Below, one piece after another: positions 43,821 through 54,800 of a DNA stretch of 64,000 nucleotides. The position numbers were made by a program, and so were the translations under genes. Positions within the stretch are counted from its first letter, which is position 1; every line of letters starts with the position of its first letter. Source of the stretch: Hymenobacter caeli (GTDB lineage Bacteria; Bacteroidota; Bacteroidia; Cytophagales; Hymenobacteraceae); assembly GCF_013294115.1 (NCBI RefSeq), contig NZ_JABSNP010000007.1, forward strand, positions 62,001-126,000, read 5' to 3'. The notes beneath the pieces are model-generated. The model ran no database searches. It was not told where the DNA came from and saw only the letters and a list, made by a program, of their open reading frames with translations.

Positions 43821-45104
43821 ATGAAATCGCAACTGCAACGCACCGCCGACCTGGCCCTGGACTGGGCCACTAACCCCCGCTGGGCGGGCATCGAGCGCCC
43901 GTACTCGCCCGAAGATGTGCTGCGCCTGCAAGGCTCGGTGCGCATCGAGTACTCGCTGGCCCGGCAGGGGGCCGAGCGCCTCTGGGAGCTGCTGCACAGC
44001 CAGGAGTACGTGGCCGGGCTGGGGGCCCTCACGGGCAACCAGGCCGTGCAGGAAATCCAGGCCGGGTTGCAGGCCATTTACCTGAGTGGCTGGCAGGTGG
44101 CGGCCGACGCCAACAACGCCGGGCAGATGTACCCCGACCAGAGCCTGTACCCCGTGGACAGCGTGCCGGCCGTGGTGAAGCGCATCAACAACGCCCTGCT
44201 GCGGGCCGACCAGATTCAGCACCTGGCCGGGAAGTCGGACATCCATTACCTGGCCCCCATCGTGGCCGATGCGGAGGCCGGCTTCGGCGGCAACCTCAAC
44301 GCCTTCGAGCTGATGAAGATGATGATTGAGTCCGGGGCCGCCGGGGTGCACTTTGAGGACCAGCTGTCGTCGGCCAAGAAGTGCGGGCACCTGGGCGGCA
44401 AAGTGCTGGTGCCCACCCAGGAAGCCATCAACAAGCTGGTGGCCGCCCGCCTCGCCGCCGACGTCCTGAACGTGCCCACGCTCATCGTGGCCCGCACCGA
44501 TGCCGACGCCGCCGACCTGCTCACGGCCGACGTGGACGCCCGTGACGTGCCCTTCATCCGGCAGGACGCCGCCCGCACCAACGAGGGCTTCTACCGCATC
44601 CGCTGCGGCGTGGACGCCGCCATTGCCCGCGGCTTGGCCTACGCCCCCTACGCCGACCTCATCTGGATGGAAACCTCGGACCCCGACCTGGCCCACGCCC
44701 GCCGGTTCGCCGAAGCCATCCACGCCCAGTTCCCCGGCAAGCTGCTGGCCTACAACTGCTCGCCGTCGTTCAACTGGGCCGCCAAGCTCAGCGTGGAGCA
44801 GATGGAGACCTTCCGCGAGGAGCTGGCCGCCCTGGGCTACAAGTTCCAGTTCATCACCCTGGCCGGCTTCCACGCCCTGAACACCAGCATGTTCGAGCTG
44901 GCCCAGGCCTACCGCCAGCGCGGCATGGCCGGCTACTCGGAGCTGCAGGAGCGCGAGTTTGCCCTGCAAAAAGAGGGCTACCAGGCCGTGAAGCACCAAA
45001 CCTTCGTGGGCACCGGCTACTTCGATGCCGTGCAGAACGTGGTGACCAGCAACCAGACCAGCACCGCCGCCTTGGTCGGCAGCACCGAGGAAGCGCAGTT
45101 CTAG
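43821..45104 (+). CDS. aceA: Isocitrate lyase
   Basis: The 427-residue enzyme splits isocitrate to succinate and glyoxylate, feeding malate synthase. Motifs are [40 protein letters not shown], the metal-binding [12 protein letters not shown], the catalytic KKCGHLGGK (Cys near 190) and [12 protein letters not shown]. Length is that of the short prokaryotic form. It lies 307 bp after aceB, with a repeat element between them, so it may share the aceB promoter or have its own. No copy of the 48-bp palindrome precedes it. Confidence 0.97.
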   Translation: MKSQLQRTADLALDWATNPRWAGIERPYSPEDVLRLQGSVRIEYSLARQGAERLWELLHSQEYVAGLGALTGNQAVQEIQAGLQAIYLSGWQVAADANNAGQMYPDQSLYPVDSVPAVVKRINNALLRADQIQHLAGKSDIHYLAPIVADAEAGFGGNLNAFELMKMMIESGAAGVHFEDQLSSAKKCGHLGGKVLVPTQEAINKLVAARLAADVLNVPTLIVARTDADAADLLTADVDARDVPFIRQDAARTNEGFYRIRCGVDAAIARGLAYAPYADLIWMETSDPDLAHARRFAEAIHAQFPGKLLAYNCSPSFNWAAKLSVEQMETFREELAALGYKFQFITLAGFHALNTSMFELAQAYRQRGMAGYSELQEREFALQKEGYQAVKHQTFVGTGYFDAVQNVVTSNQTSTAALVGSTEEAQF

Positions 45105-45106
45105 CC

Positions 45107-45320
45107 GTCTGAACCGCAGATTAAGTGGATTTAACGGATAAGAACGGATTATAACTGCCCCTTATTTGTAATGAAAAAGGCCACTCAACAAGTGGCCTTT
45201 TTCATTAGACTTTAAAATTTCAATAGGGCCCCAGAATCGCCGCACACCGGATATCAAGGGTAGGAAGCTATTGGATCATCCGTTCTTATCCGTTAAATCC
45301 ACTTAATCTGCGGTTCAGAC
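45107..45320. mobile_element. MITE-like element, 43-bp perfect terminal inverted repeats, with embedded terminator
   Basis: Arms 45107-45149 and 45278-45320 are exact reverse complements (outer end GTCTGAACCGCAGATTAAGT). The 128-bp interior contains the hairpin 45170-45206 and no gene. It fills nearly all the space between the convergent aceA and rnd genes. Confidence 0.7.
45170..45206. terminator. Bidirectional rho-independent terminator inside the repeat element
   Basis: Perfect 16-bp stem 45170-45185/45191-45206 (AATGAAAAAGGCCACT) with a 5-base loop and A5/T5 runs. It serves both aceA (+) and rnd (-). Confidence 0.85.
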
Positions 45321-45330
45321 AATCAGACAA

Positions 45331-46503
45331 TTACGCAAACGGCTCGGCGAGCTGCCCATAGTCTTCGCCGTGCTTCTCGGCCGCCTCTTTTAGCAGCTGC
45401 TGCTGCCAGGGGCGGAGGGCCTCTGTGGCACCCTGCTCCACGATGTCGGCGATGAGGCGGTTGCTGAGCACCATGTTGGCCAGCACGGGGCCCTGGTCGG
45501 CGGCGAGGTGGGCTTTGAGGGCCAGCAGCAGGGTTTCGCGGGCTTCGGCGCGGTTGGCGGCGGCCCCGTTCAGGCGGCGGCGGAAGGGGAACTTGCGCTG
45601 GTCGGCGGGCAGCGGGGCCTCGTCGGGCAGGTCGGTGGTGCCGATGGCCAGCAGCTGCTCCGCGTAGGGGCCCCGCTTCAGCTCGGGGTGCAGGCCGTTG
45701 GCGGCGCGCAGCTGGTTGGCGGTTTCGAGGGGCTGGCGGGCCAGCTCGGCCAGCCGGTCGTTGCTGATGACGTGGTAGGGCGGGCGGTCGAGCTGCCGCG
45801 CTACGGTGTCGCGCAGCTTGTACAGCTCGCGGAACACCGGCATTTCCTGGGGCGAAATCTTGAACTTGGCGGCGTTGCGGGCCCAGGGGCGGGGCTCGTC
45901 GCGGCCGTAGCGCACGGCTTCCAGGGCGTGGTTTTCCTCGGCGGCCCACTGGGCGCGGCCCATCTCGGCGAGGCGGGCGGCCAGGCGGTCGGTCAGCTCG
46001 AACAGGTACAGCACGTCGTTGGCGGCGTACTCCTTCTGGGCCTCGGTGAGGGGCCGCTTCAGCCAGTTCGACTTCTGCTCGCCCTTGTCCACCTCAAAGC
46101 CCAGCTCACTTTGGATGAGGCGGCCCAGGGAGATGTTGTTGTCCTCAGCCGCCAGCAGGCTGAACTGCACGCTGGTGTCAACAATGGTGCGGCAGTTGAC
46201 GCCAAATACTTCATCGAGGAGCAGAATGTCCGACTTGCAGGAGTGGAACACCTTGGCCACCGCCGGGTCGCGCAACACGGCGAACAGCGGCTCCAGGCCG
46301 GCGGCCATGTCGGGCTCCAGCGGCAGCGGGTCGATGAGGTACACTTCCTGCCCGTCAAATACTTGGATGAGCGCCACGTGCCGGCCGTAGCGGTAGCGCA
46401 TGTCGTCAAACTCTAGGTCGATGCCGATGCGCGGCAAAGTGGCAAAATGGGCAGCAGCCGTGGCAATGGCGTCGGCCGTGGTGAGGTAGTGAATTGTGGA
46501 CAT
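45331..46503 (-). CDS. rnd: RNase D-like 3'-5' exonuclease with HRDC domain
   Basis: This 390-residue DEDD-family nuclease has exoI IGIDLEFDDM (Asp/Glu near 29-31), exoII KVFHSCKSDILLLDEVFG, and exoIII with Tyr and Asp in EYAANDVLYLFELTDRL. HRDC-like helical regions follow (PVFRELYKLRDTVARQLDRP). RNase D trims tRNA and other RNA 3' ends. The start at ATG 46503 is used; the longer reading needs a TTG nine bases upstream. It converges on aceA. Confidence 0.9.
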   Translation of the reverse strand: MSTIHYLTTADAIATAAAHFATLPRIGIDLEFDDMRYRYGRHVALIQVFDGQEVYLIDPLPLEPDMAAGLEPLFAVLRDPAVAKVFHSCKSDILLLDEVFGVNCRTIVDTSVQFSLLAAEDNNISLGRLIQSELGFEVDKGEQKSNWLKRPLTEAQKEYAANDVLYLFELTDRLAARLAEMGRAQWAAEENHALEAVRYGRDEPRPWARNAAKFKISPQEMPVFRELYKLRDTVARQLDRPPYHVISNDRLAELARQPLETANQLRAANGLHPELKRGPYAEQLLAIGTTDLPDEAPLPADQRKFPFRRRLNGAAANRAEARETLLLALKAHLAADQGPVLANMVLSNRLIADIVEQGATEALRPWQQQLLKEAAEKHGEDYGQLAEPFA

Positions 46504-46729
46504 CAAGGGCAAAAGTAGGAATAATCAAGGCCACTCGGGGCGTGGCAGGCAGCACCGGGCGAAAGTTGCCCGATTGGAATAAAGGGGGTAAAAAAAGAGG
46601 GCTATTTTCACGTAAAAAGTATTTTTTATGAAAAAACAGGTAAATTTTTACCGGTCTTCAGAAAAAATTCATGATGTTTGCGGGGCTTACCCCTTCCTTC
46701 CAAATCATTCAATCCTCAAAGTTTTTCTT

Positions 46730-49700
46730 ATGGAAGTGAAAAAATTTACTCATTACACGCTCTTGTTGCTTTTAAGCTGGCTGCTGGCCGTTCCGGCCTG
46801 GGCGCAGGGCCAGGCCATCAGCGGGCGCGTAACCGGTGCGGACAGCGGGGCCCTGCCGGGCGTCACCGTCCTGGAGCAGGGCACCACCAACGGGGCCACG
46901 AGCGGCTCGGACGGCCGGTTCACGCTGAGCGTGCGGCCGGGGGCCACGCTGGTGTTCAGCTCGGTGGGCTACCTCAGCCGGACGGTGCCCGTGGGCAGCC
47001 AAACCAGCCTCGACGTGACGCTGGACGTCTCCACCACCGACCTGGCCGAGGCCGTGGTGGTGGGCTACGGCACCCAAACCAAGGCCAACCTGACCGGCGC
47101 GGTGGCGCAGCTCACCAGCAAGGACGTGGGCGACCAGCCGGTGCAGTCGTTCGAGCAGTCCATCCAGGGCAAGGCGGCCGGGGTGTTCATCGAAAACAGC
47201 AGCGGCAAGCTGGGCCAGGGCATCCGGGTGCGGGTGCGCGGGGTGTCGAGCATCAGCGGCAACACCCAGCCGCTGTACGTAGTGGACGGGGTGCCGGTGG
47301 TGTCCGACAACCTGTCGTCCACCTCCGCGGCCACCAACCCCATCGCCGACATCAACCCCAACGACATCGAGAGCATCTCGGTGCTCAAGGACGCTGCGGC
47401 GACGGCTATCTACGGCTCGCGGGGCACGCCCGGCGTCGTGCTCATCACCACCAAGCGCGGCAAAGCCGGGGCCACCCGCTTCAGCCTGGGGGTGCAGGGC
47501 GGCACCAGCGAGCCCACCCACAAGCGGGAGTTTCTGAACGGCCAGGAGTACGTGGCGCTCATAACCGAGGCCCTGGTGAACTCGGGCCGCACGCCCGCGG
47601 CCAACGCCACCCGCCTCACCGGCTACGCCGCCGGGGCCGCCGACCCGCTGACCTACGACACCAACTGGCAGGACCAGGTGCTGCACCGGGCGGCCTTCCA
47701 GCAGTACGACCTGAACGCCAGCGGGGGCAACGATAAAACCCGGCTCTTCTTTTCGGGGCAGTACAGCAAGCAGAAGGGCATCATCGTCAGCAACCAGTAC
47801 GAGCGCATGGCGGCCCGCTTCAACGTGGACCACCAGGCCACGGAGAAGCTCTCGTTTGGCCTGAACCTGACGGCCACGCGCTCGGTCAACAACCGGGTGC
47901 CCAACGACAACGCCTTCAGCACCCCGCTGCAAATCGTGGCCCTGCCCCCCATTACGCCGCTCACCGACCCGCGCTCGGGCCTGATTAGCGGAGCCCTCGA
48001 CCCCGCCACGGGCCTGCCCAACGCCACGTTTCCGCTCTACTACAACCCGCTGCTGAGCATTCAGGGCGGCTCGTACGTGACCACGGCCTACCGCCTGCTG
48101 GGCAACGTGTACGGGCAACTGAAGCTGACCAAGAACCTGGTGTTCCGCTCGGAACTGGGGGCCGACCTGCTGAACCAGGACGAGGAATCGTACAACGGCC
48201 GCATCACGGCCCGCAACTCGGGGCCGACCAACGGCAGCGCCTTCAGCGCCATCCAAACCGATGCCAAGCTGGTGATAAACAACTTCTTCTCGTACAAAAA
48301 CACCATCGCCGACAAGCACAGCCTGGAGCTGACGCTGGGCACCAGCTACGAAACCGGCCGGCTCAACGGCACGAACGTCACGGGCACGCAGTTTGCCTCG
48401 GATGCCTACCGCAGCATCGACAACGCCTCGCAGATTACGGCGGGCAGCTCCTTCATCACGTCAAGCTCGCTGGTGTCGTACTTCGCCCGCGGGGCCTACG
48501 CCTTCGCCGGCAAGTACCTGATTGGGGGCAGCGCTCGCGTCGATGGCTCGTCGCGCTTCGGGGCCGAGCGCCGCTACGGCATCTTCCCGGCCGGCTCGGT
48601 GGGCTGGCTGATTTCGGAAGAAGACTTCCTGAAGGGAAACACCGTGCTGAGCCTGCTGAAAGTTCGGGCCAGCGTGGGGAAAACGGGCAACCAGAACTTC
48701 CCCAACTTCGCGTCGCGCAGCCTCTTCACGGGGGTGGGCTCGGGCTACGTGGGCACGCCCGGCCAACGCCCCTCGCAGCTGGGCAACAACCTGTTGGGCT
48801 GGGAATCGACGGTGCAGTACGACGCGGGCCTGGAGTACGGCTTCTTCGATAACCGCATCAGCGGCGAGGTGGACATCTACCGCAAAAACACGACCGGGCT
48901 GCTGCTGGCGCAGCCGGTCGCTGGCACGTCGGGCTTCTCGACCTACAACGCCAACGTGGGCAGCCTGCGCAACCAGGGCCTGGAGCTGGCCCTCACCACC
49001 CGCAACTTCGTGGGGGCCTTCGCCTGGACGACCAGCGTGAATGCGTCCATCAACCAGAACAAGATTCTGGACCTGGCGGGCCCCGATATTCTGGGCAGTT
49101 CCCTGAACCGGGCGCGGGCCGGCCAGCCGCTGGGCGAGTTCATCGGGCCCGAGTACGCGGGCGTGGACCCCGCCAACGGCAACGCCCTCTACTACCTGAA
49201 CACGACCAAGACCGACGGCAGCCTCGACCGCACCACGACCACCAACATCAACCTGGCCACCTCCGTGCCCGTGGGCAACCCCAACCCGACCTGGACGGGC
49301 GGCTTCACCAACACGTTCACGTTTAAGGGCTTTGACCTGTCCGCCACGCTCGTCGCCGTGTTTGGCAACCAGATTTACGACGGCGGGGCGCAGTACTACT
49401 CGGTGGGCTTCAACAACGGGGCCGACAACCAGACCCGCGACCAGCTGAGCCGCTGGCAGAAGCCCGGCGACGTCACCAACGTGCCCAAGGCCGTGTACCT
49501 GGGGGGCAACGGCATCGGGGCCTCGTCGCGCTTCGTGCAAAACGGCGACTACGGCCGCCTGCGCTCGGTGGTGCTGGGCTACAACCTGCCCAGCGACCTG
49601 GCCAAGCGGGGCTACCTGCAATCGGCCCGCATCTTCGTGCAGGGCTACAACCTGCTGACCTTCACCAAGTACACCGGCTGGGACCCCGAGGTGAGCACCG

Positions 49701-49816
49701 ACTACGTGAACGGGGGCGGGGTGTCGCAAACCCAGGGCAACATCAACCAGGGCATCACCTTCTACACCGCGCCGCAGGCCCGCACCTACACGGTGGGCAT
49801 CAACCTGGGCTTTTAA
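46730..49816 (+). CDS. SusC-like TonB-dependent outer-membrane transporter, pair 4
   Basis: The protein is 1028 residues from ATG 46730, where the signal peptide starts (MEVKKFTHYTLLLLLSWLLA...WAQ). The extension from 46628 is not signal-like. It has a regulatory-like domain (about 25-100, ISGRVTGADSGALPGVTV) and a plug (LYVVDGVPVV, VLKDAAATAIYGSRGTPGVV). The barrel ends GINLGF. It is clearly paralogous to SusC5 (for example ITPLTDPRSGLISGALDPAT against ITPVIDPRTGLASGAFNPAT). Codon third positions are strongly G/C, unlike SusC5. Confidence 0.95.
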   Translation: MEVKKFTHYTLLLLLSWLLAVPAWAQGQAISGRVTGADSGALPGVTVLEQGTTNGATSGSDGRFTLSVRPGATLVFSSVGYLSRTVPVGSQTSLDVTLDVSTTDLAEAVVVGYGTQTKANLTGAVAQLTSKDVGDQPVQSFEQSIQGKAAGVFIENSSGKLGQGIRVRVRGVSSISGNTQPLYVVDGVPVVSDNLSSTSAATNPIADINPNDIESISVLKDAAATAIYGSRGTPGVVLITTKRGKAGATRFSLGVQGGTSEPTHKREFLNGQEYVALITEALVNSGRTPAANATRLTGYAAGAADPLTYDTNWQDQVLHRAAFQQYDLNASGGNDKTRLFFSGQYSKQKGIIVSNQYERMAARFNVDHQATEKLSFGLNLTATRSVNNRVPNDNAFSTPLQIVALPPITPLTDPRSGLISGALDPATGLPNATFPLYYNPLLSIQGGSYVTTAYRLLGNVYGQLKLTKNLVFRSELGADLLNQDEESYNGRITARNSGPTNGSAFSAIQTDAKLVINNFFSYKNTIADKHSLELTLGTSYETGRLNGTNVTGTQFASDAYRSIDNASQITAGSSFITSSSLVSYFARGAYAFAGKYLIGGSARVDGSSRFGAERRYGIFPAGSVGWLISEEDFLKGNTVLSLLKVRASVGKTGNQNFPNFASRSLFTGVGSGYVGTPGQRPSQLGNNLLGWESTVQYDAGLEYGFFDNRISGEVDIYRKNTTGLLLAQPVAGTSGFSTYNANVGSLRNQGLELALTTRNFVGAFAWTTSVNASINQNKILDLAGPDILGSSLNRARAGQPLGEFIGPEYAGVDPANGNALYYLNTTKTDGSLDRTTTTNINLATSVPVGNPNPTWTGGFTNTFTFKGFDLSATLVAVFGNQIYDGGAQYYSVGFNNGADNQTRDQLSRWQKPGDVTNVPKAVYLGGNGIGASSRFVQNGDYGRLRSVVLGYNLPSDLAKRGYLQSARIFVQGYNLLTFTKYTGWDPEVSTDYVNGGGVSQTQGNINQGITFYTAPQARTYTVGINLGF

Positions 49817-49932
49817 ACCCCGCGCGGCGGGCTCGTTACGCAGCCATTAATTTGAAGAAGGCCGCCCCCTTTTGCCTGCGGGCGGGGGCCGGGGCCGGCC
49901 ACTTTTTCTTCTTACCCTTAGCTTTTCGTCTC

Positions 49933-51321
49933 ATGAAAAAAATACTACCCGGACTGCTCACGGCGGTTCTGCTGTTGGGCGGCCTGGAAAGCTGTAACAA
50001 CAACCTCAACGTGCAGCCCACCAGCTCCATCGATTCGGCCACCGCGTTTTCCAATTCCAGCGACGTGCAGGCGGCGCTGGTGGGCTGCTACGCGGGCCTG
50101 CAAAGCACCAACCTGTACGGCGGCTACCTCCAGTTCCTGACCGACCTGATAGCCGACAACGGCGACGAGGCCTTCGTGGGCACCTTTTCGCAGCCCCAGG
50201 AGGCCCAGCGCAAAGCGCTGCTCATCACCAACAGCCAGGTGAGCGCCACCTGGCTGAGCGCCTACGACGTCATCAACCGCGCAAACAACGTGCTGGCCAA
50301 CCTGGGCAAGCTCGATACGCCCGCCCAGCAGGCGGCCGTGGAAGGCGAGGCCAAGTTCATTCGCTCGCTGGTGTACTTCGACCTGGTGCGCACCTTCGGC
50401 AAGGCCTGGAACGACGGCACCCCCCCGGCCAACCCCGGCGTGCCGCTGGTGCTGACGCCCACCGCCAGCGTGGCCGACGCCGTGCCCCTGCCCCGCAACA
50501 CGGTGGCGGAGGTATATGCCCAGCTCATCACCGACCTGACCGCCGCCGAGGCCAAGCTGACCACGAGCGGCGGCCTCAACACGTTTTCGGCTTCGCGCTA
50601 CGCCTGCGCGGGGCTGCTGGCCCGGATTTATTTGCAGCAGGGCAGCTACGCGGCCGCCGCGGCCGCCGCCAGCCGCGCCATCAGCACCACGGCCCGGCTG
50701 AACGCTTACTACGGCGACAACTTCGGCTACAACCTGGCCACCAACAGCGCCAGCCAGCTGGTGGGCAACACGGCGGAGGACATCTTCGCCATCCAGATAT
50801 CGGCGCAGAGCGGTAGCAACCAGCTGAATACGTTTTATTCGCGCACCCGCCGGGCCGACGTGAACATCAACGCGCAGTTCCTGGGCCTGTTTGAGACCGG
50901 CGACAGCCGCCGGACGCTGTACTTCACCACCGCGGGCGTCACCTACACCACCAAGTACGACGCCCTCTACGGCAACATCAAGCTCATGCGCCTCGACGAG
51001 ATGCTGCTGACCCGGGCCGAAGCCAACTTCCGGGCGGGCGGCACCCCGACGGGCCCCACCCCCGTGGCCGACGTCAACACCATCCGGGCGCGGGCCGGGC
51101 TGCCCGCCCTCACCGCCGTCACGCTGGCCGCCATCCTGAAAGAGCGCCGCATCGAGCTGGCCTTCGAAGGCTTTCGCCTCGCCGACCTCAAGCGCAACAC
51201 GGAAACGACCATCGACCCGACGGGTGCCGCCGTCGCCTGGAACTCGCCGCGGCTGGTGTTTCCCATCCCGCTCCGCGAAATTAATGCGAATTCTAACCTG
51301 GTCCAGAACGCCGGATATTAG
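49933..51321 (+). CDS. SusD/RagB-like outer-membrane lipoprotein, pair 4
   Basis: The 462-residue lipoprotein starts at ATG 49933 with an SPII signal ending LGGLESC. It contains NVQPTSSIDSATAFSNSSDV, the helical core EGEAKFIRSLVYFDLVRTFG, and the C-terminal blocks VNTIRARAGL, LKERRIELAFEGFRLADLKR and NSNLVQNAGY. It is the same length as SusD5 and similar throughout, so the whole pair was duplicated. It acts with SusC4, 117 bp upstream. Substrate is unknown; no enzyme genes accompany the pair. Confidence 0.94.
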   Translation: MKKILPGLLTAVLLLGGLESCNNNLNVQPTSSIDSATAFSNSSDVQAALVGCYAGLQSTNLYGGYLQFLTDLIADNGDEAFVGTFSQPQEAQRKALLITNSQVSATWLSAYDVINRANNVLANLGKLDTPAQQAAVEGEAKFIRSLVYFDLVRTFGKAWNDGTPPANPGVPLVLTPTASVADAVPLPRNTVAEVYAQLITDLTAAEAKLTTSGGLNTFSASRYACAGLLARIYLQQGSYAAAAAAASRAISTTARLNAYYGDNFGYNLATNSASQLVGNTAEDIFAIQISAQSGSNQLNTFYSRTRRADVNINAQFLGLFETGDSRRTLYFTTAGVTYTTKYDALYGNIKLMRLDEMLLTRAEANFRAGGTPTGPTPVADVNTIRARAGLPALTAVTLAAILKERRIELAFEGFRLADLKRNTETTIDPTGAAVAWNSPRLVFPIPLREINANSNLVQNAGY

Positions 51322-51861
51322 CCCCCCGGAATTTGGCTAAAACGGGTAAGGGCCCGTCCCGGGCCCCCCCTCTTATGCCTCGCTGTAGCAAAGGCCCCGA
51401 CTAAGTAGTCGGGGCCTTTGCTGCGTGCGGAACTACCGGGCCCAGCGGTGCTGCGAGAGCAGTAAAAATAGCCGGTTGCCGGGCATAATAATTTGAAAAT
51501 CAATTACAATAGGTAGGGGTAAAATTTAAGAATTAATATATAGTAAAAAATATAATATTCTGTTCACAGTGGTGGATAGGTTGCTTGAAGCACCGATATG
51601 CGGCCGCGGTGTGACCAAGCCGTGTGGCCAGCAGCGTGTTGGCGACGTCGGATTAACTTTAGGATAATATTAATAACAATTAGAATAAAAGGATATAGCG
51701 TAGCTGTTAGGGCAGAGTAAAAAAACAGGCCACCTTTGGCCATGATGAGACATAAACGAATACTTTCGCCTTCTGTACGTAGGTCAGATGGCGAATAATG
51801 TGCACCATTTGTCGTCAACTACCATCTATTTCTACCCATTCACTCTTTTCAGTTTCACTTT
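51322..51861. other. Intergenic region between SusCD pairs 4 and 5
   Basis: 540 bp with a terminator at 51387-51422 and then an AT-rich tract (51480-51720). The latter probably contains the promoter of pair 5. CACCTTTG at 51732-51739 is a one-base variant of the Bacteroidota -7 element, but no clear -33 TTG is seen. No gene is supported. Confidence 0.5.
51387..51422 (+). terminator. Rho-independent-type hairpin downstream of SusD pair 4
   Basis: Perfect 16-bp stem 51387-51402/51407-51422 (AGCAAAGGCCCCGACT) with a 4-base loop, 65 bp after the SusD4 stop. The T-run is short. Confidence 0.75.
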
Positions 51862-54800
51862 ATGAAAATGAAATTTTTTACACGCTGCAAGCTTGTGCTG
51901 CTGCTAAGTTGGCTACTGGCCATTCCAGCCTGGGCCCAGACGCAGGCCATTAGTGGCCGGGTTTCGGGCTCCGACGGCGGCGGCCTGCCTGGGGCTACTA
52001 TCCTGGAGCAAGGCACTACCAACGGGGTCAGCACGAACTCCGACGGGGCTTTTACCTTTAGTGTGAAGCCAAACGCTACGCTGGTCATCAGCTCGGTGGG
52101 GTACATTACCCAAACCATTCCGGTGGGGAGCCGGGCCACTTTCAACGTGACACTGACGGCCAGCGCCACCGAACTGGCCGAGGCCGTGGTGGTGGGCTAC
52201 GGCACCCAAACCAAGCAAGACTTGACGGGCTCCATCGCGACGGTGGGCAGCAAGGAAATCAACAACGTGCCGGTGCTCACGTTCGAGCAAGCTATACAAG
52301 GCAAAGCGGCCGGGGTGTTCATCGAGAGCGGGGGCGGCAAGCTCGGGCAGGCTACCAAGGTGCGCGTGCGCGGCACGACGTCGGTAAGCGGCGACAACCA
52401 GCCGCTGTACGTGGTAGACGGCATTCCTGTCATCAACGACGACCTTTCGGGCAATGGGGCCCCCACCAACCCGCTGACGGACCTGAACCCCAACGATATA
52501 GAGAACATCAGCATTCTCAAAGACGCTTCGGCTTCGGCCATCTACGGCTCGCGGGCATCCAACGGCGTTATTCTGATTACGACGAAGCGGGGCAAAAGCG
52601 GGGCCACGCACTTTGAGCTGGGCTACCAGACGGGCGTGAGTGACCCCACCCGCAACCGGAAATTCCTGAACGCCACCGACTACGTGGCGCTGGTGCGGGA
52701 ATCCGCCAACAATACCGACGACATTCTGGGCATCCCCCGCACCGACCCCAACGGCTACACAGCTTACGCTGAAAGCAAGCTCCAGAGCCTGTCGGGCGGC
52801 AACGACGATTACAAGACCGGGCTGGTGAACACCGACTGGCAAAAAGAATTGCAGCAGCGGCGGGCTGCTACAAACCAGTACAGTCTGTCGGCAAGCGGGG
52901 GCGACGAGAAGACCCGGTTCTACCTGGCCGGTAACTATATTAAGCAAAACGGCATCATCCGCAACAACAACTTTGAGCGGATAAATACCCGGATAAACAT
53001 CGACCACAAAGCCACTACTAAATTAGTGCTTGGCTTGAACCTCAACTTGTCGCGTACGCTCAACAACCGCATCGACAACGACAATTCGTTCGGGACGGCC
53101 TACCAGGCCGTGGCCCTCTCGCCCATCACGCCGGTCATCGACCCGCGCACCGGCCTGGCCAGCGGGGCATTCAACCCCGCTACAGGTCTGCCGAACACTA
53201 CTTTTCCGCTCTATTACAACCCGCTGCTGAGCCTAGATAACGTGCGCAACGCCACCACCGTGTACCGCACGCTGGGCAATGTGTACGCGGCTTACGACTT
53301 GGCCAAAGGGCTTACTTTCCGCAGCGAACTGGGCATCGACCTGCTCTTCCAAACCGAAGATTACAAAGCCGGCCTGCTCACGGCCCGCAACACGGGCTTC
53401 ACTGTCAACGGCTCGGGCTACAACACCACCGCCCGCAACACCCGCTTCACCACGAACAACTACTTCACGTACCGCCCCACCCTGGGTGAGAAGAATTCGT
53501 TGGAAGTGGTGGCGGGTACGGCTTACGAAGAGCGCCGCCTCGACGCCAACTCCGTCTCGGGCCAGCAGTTTCCGAGCGACGCCTACCGCCTGATAAATGC
53601 GGCGGCGGTGATTAGCGGTGGCTCTTCTTCCAGCTCCCGCAGCGCCCTGCTCTCCTATTTTGGCCGGGCCAACTACGCTTTTGATAATAAATACTTGCTG
53701 ACGCTGAGCGGCCGTGTTGATGGCTCGTCGCGATTCAGCAACCGGTACGGATTCTTCCCGGCAGCTTCGGTGGGCTGGCTGCTGACGGAAGAAAACTTCC
53801 TGAAAAACCAGAAGATTCTCAGCACCCTCAAGCCCCGCGTCAGCATCGGCCAGACCGGTAACCAGCAAGGGTTTCCCGACAACGCCTACACGGCGCAGTA
53901 TAGCGCTGGCGCTTACGGCGGCATAGCCACCCAGCGCCCCGCAAGCATTGCCAACGACAATTTGAAGTGGGAAACCACCACGCAAACCGACGCTGGCATC
54001 GATTTTGGCTTCCTCGACGGGCGGATTTCAGGCGAAGTTGATGTCTACCAAAAGAAAACCAAGGGTTTGGTTCTCAATACCAATCTGCCCGGCATAACGG
54101 GATTCACGACCTATTTCCAGAACGTAGGGGACATGGAAAACAAGGGGTTAGAGTTCTTGCTTACCACCCGCAACGCCCTGGGGGCCTTTACTTGGACCAC
54201 CAGCTTCAACGCCGCCACCAACATCAATAAGGTGACGAACCTGGGCGGGCAGGTTATTAACGGCGGCTACATCAACCGCGCCGTGGAAGGGCAGCCCATT
54301 GGCGTGTTCTACGCCCAGGAATTTGCCGGGGCCGACCCCATGAACGGGGACGCGCTCTACTGGAAAAACCGGACGATAACCGACGGCAGCACCGTTACCA
54401 CCGTTATCGACCATAGCACGGGCACGACTAACGATTATAACACGGCGGCCCGCGTGGTATTGGGCAACCCCAACCCCCGCTGGACCGGCGGCGTCACCAA
54501 TACACTGGGCTACAAAGGGATTGAGCTAAACTTCACGTTTCAAGGGGTGTTTGGCAACAGCATTTATAACGGGGCCGGGCAGTACGAATCAGTGGGCTTC
54601 GGCAACGGCCTCGACAACCAGACGACCGACCAGCTCGACCGCTGGCAGAAGCCGGGCGACATCACCAACGTGCCGCAGGCGCGGCTGTTCCTGGGCAACG
54701 GCATCAGCAACTCGTCGCGGTTCCTATCGCACGGCGACTATGTGCGCCTGAAAACGACGACCCTCAGCTACACTTTTCCTACCAGCTTGCTGGGCCCCGC

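Noticed and set aside
46772..48319. 515-codon minus-strand frame opposite SusC pair 4
   Set aside because: Antisense of a well-supported SusC gene with no family signal.
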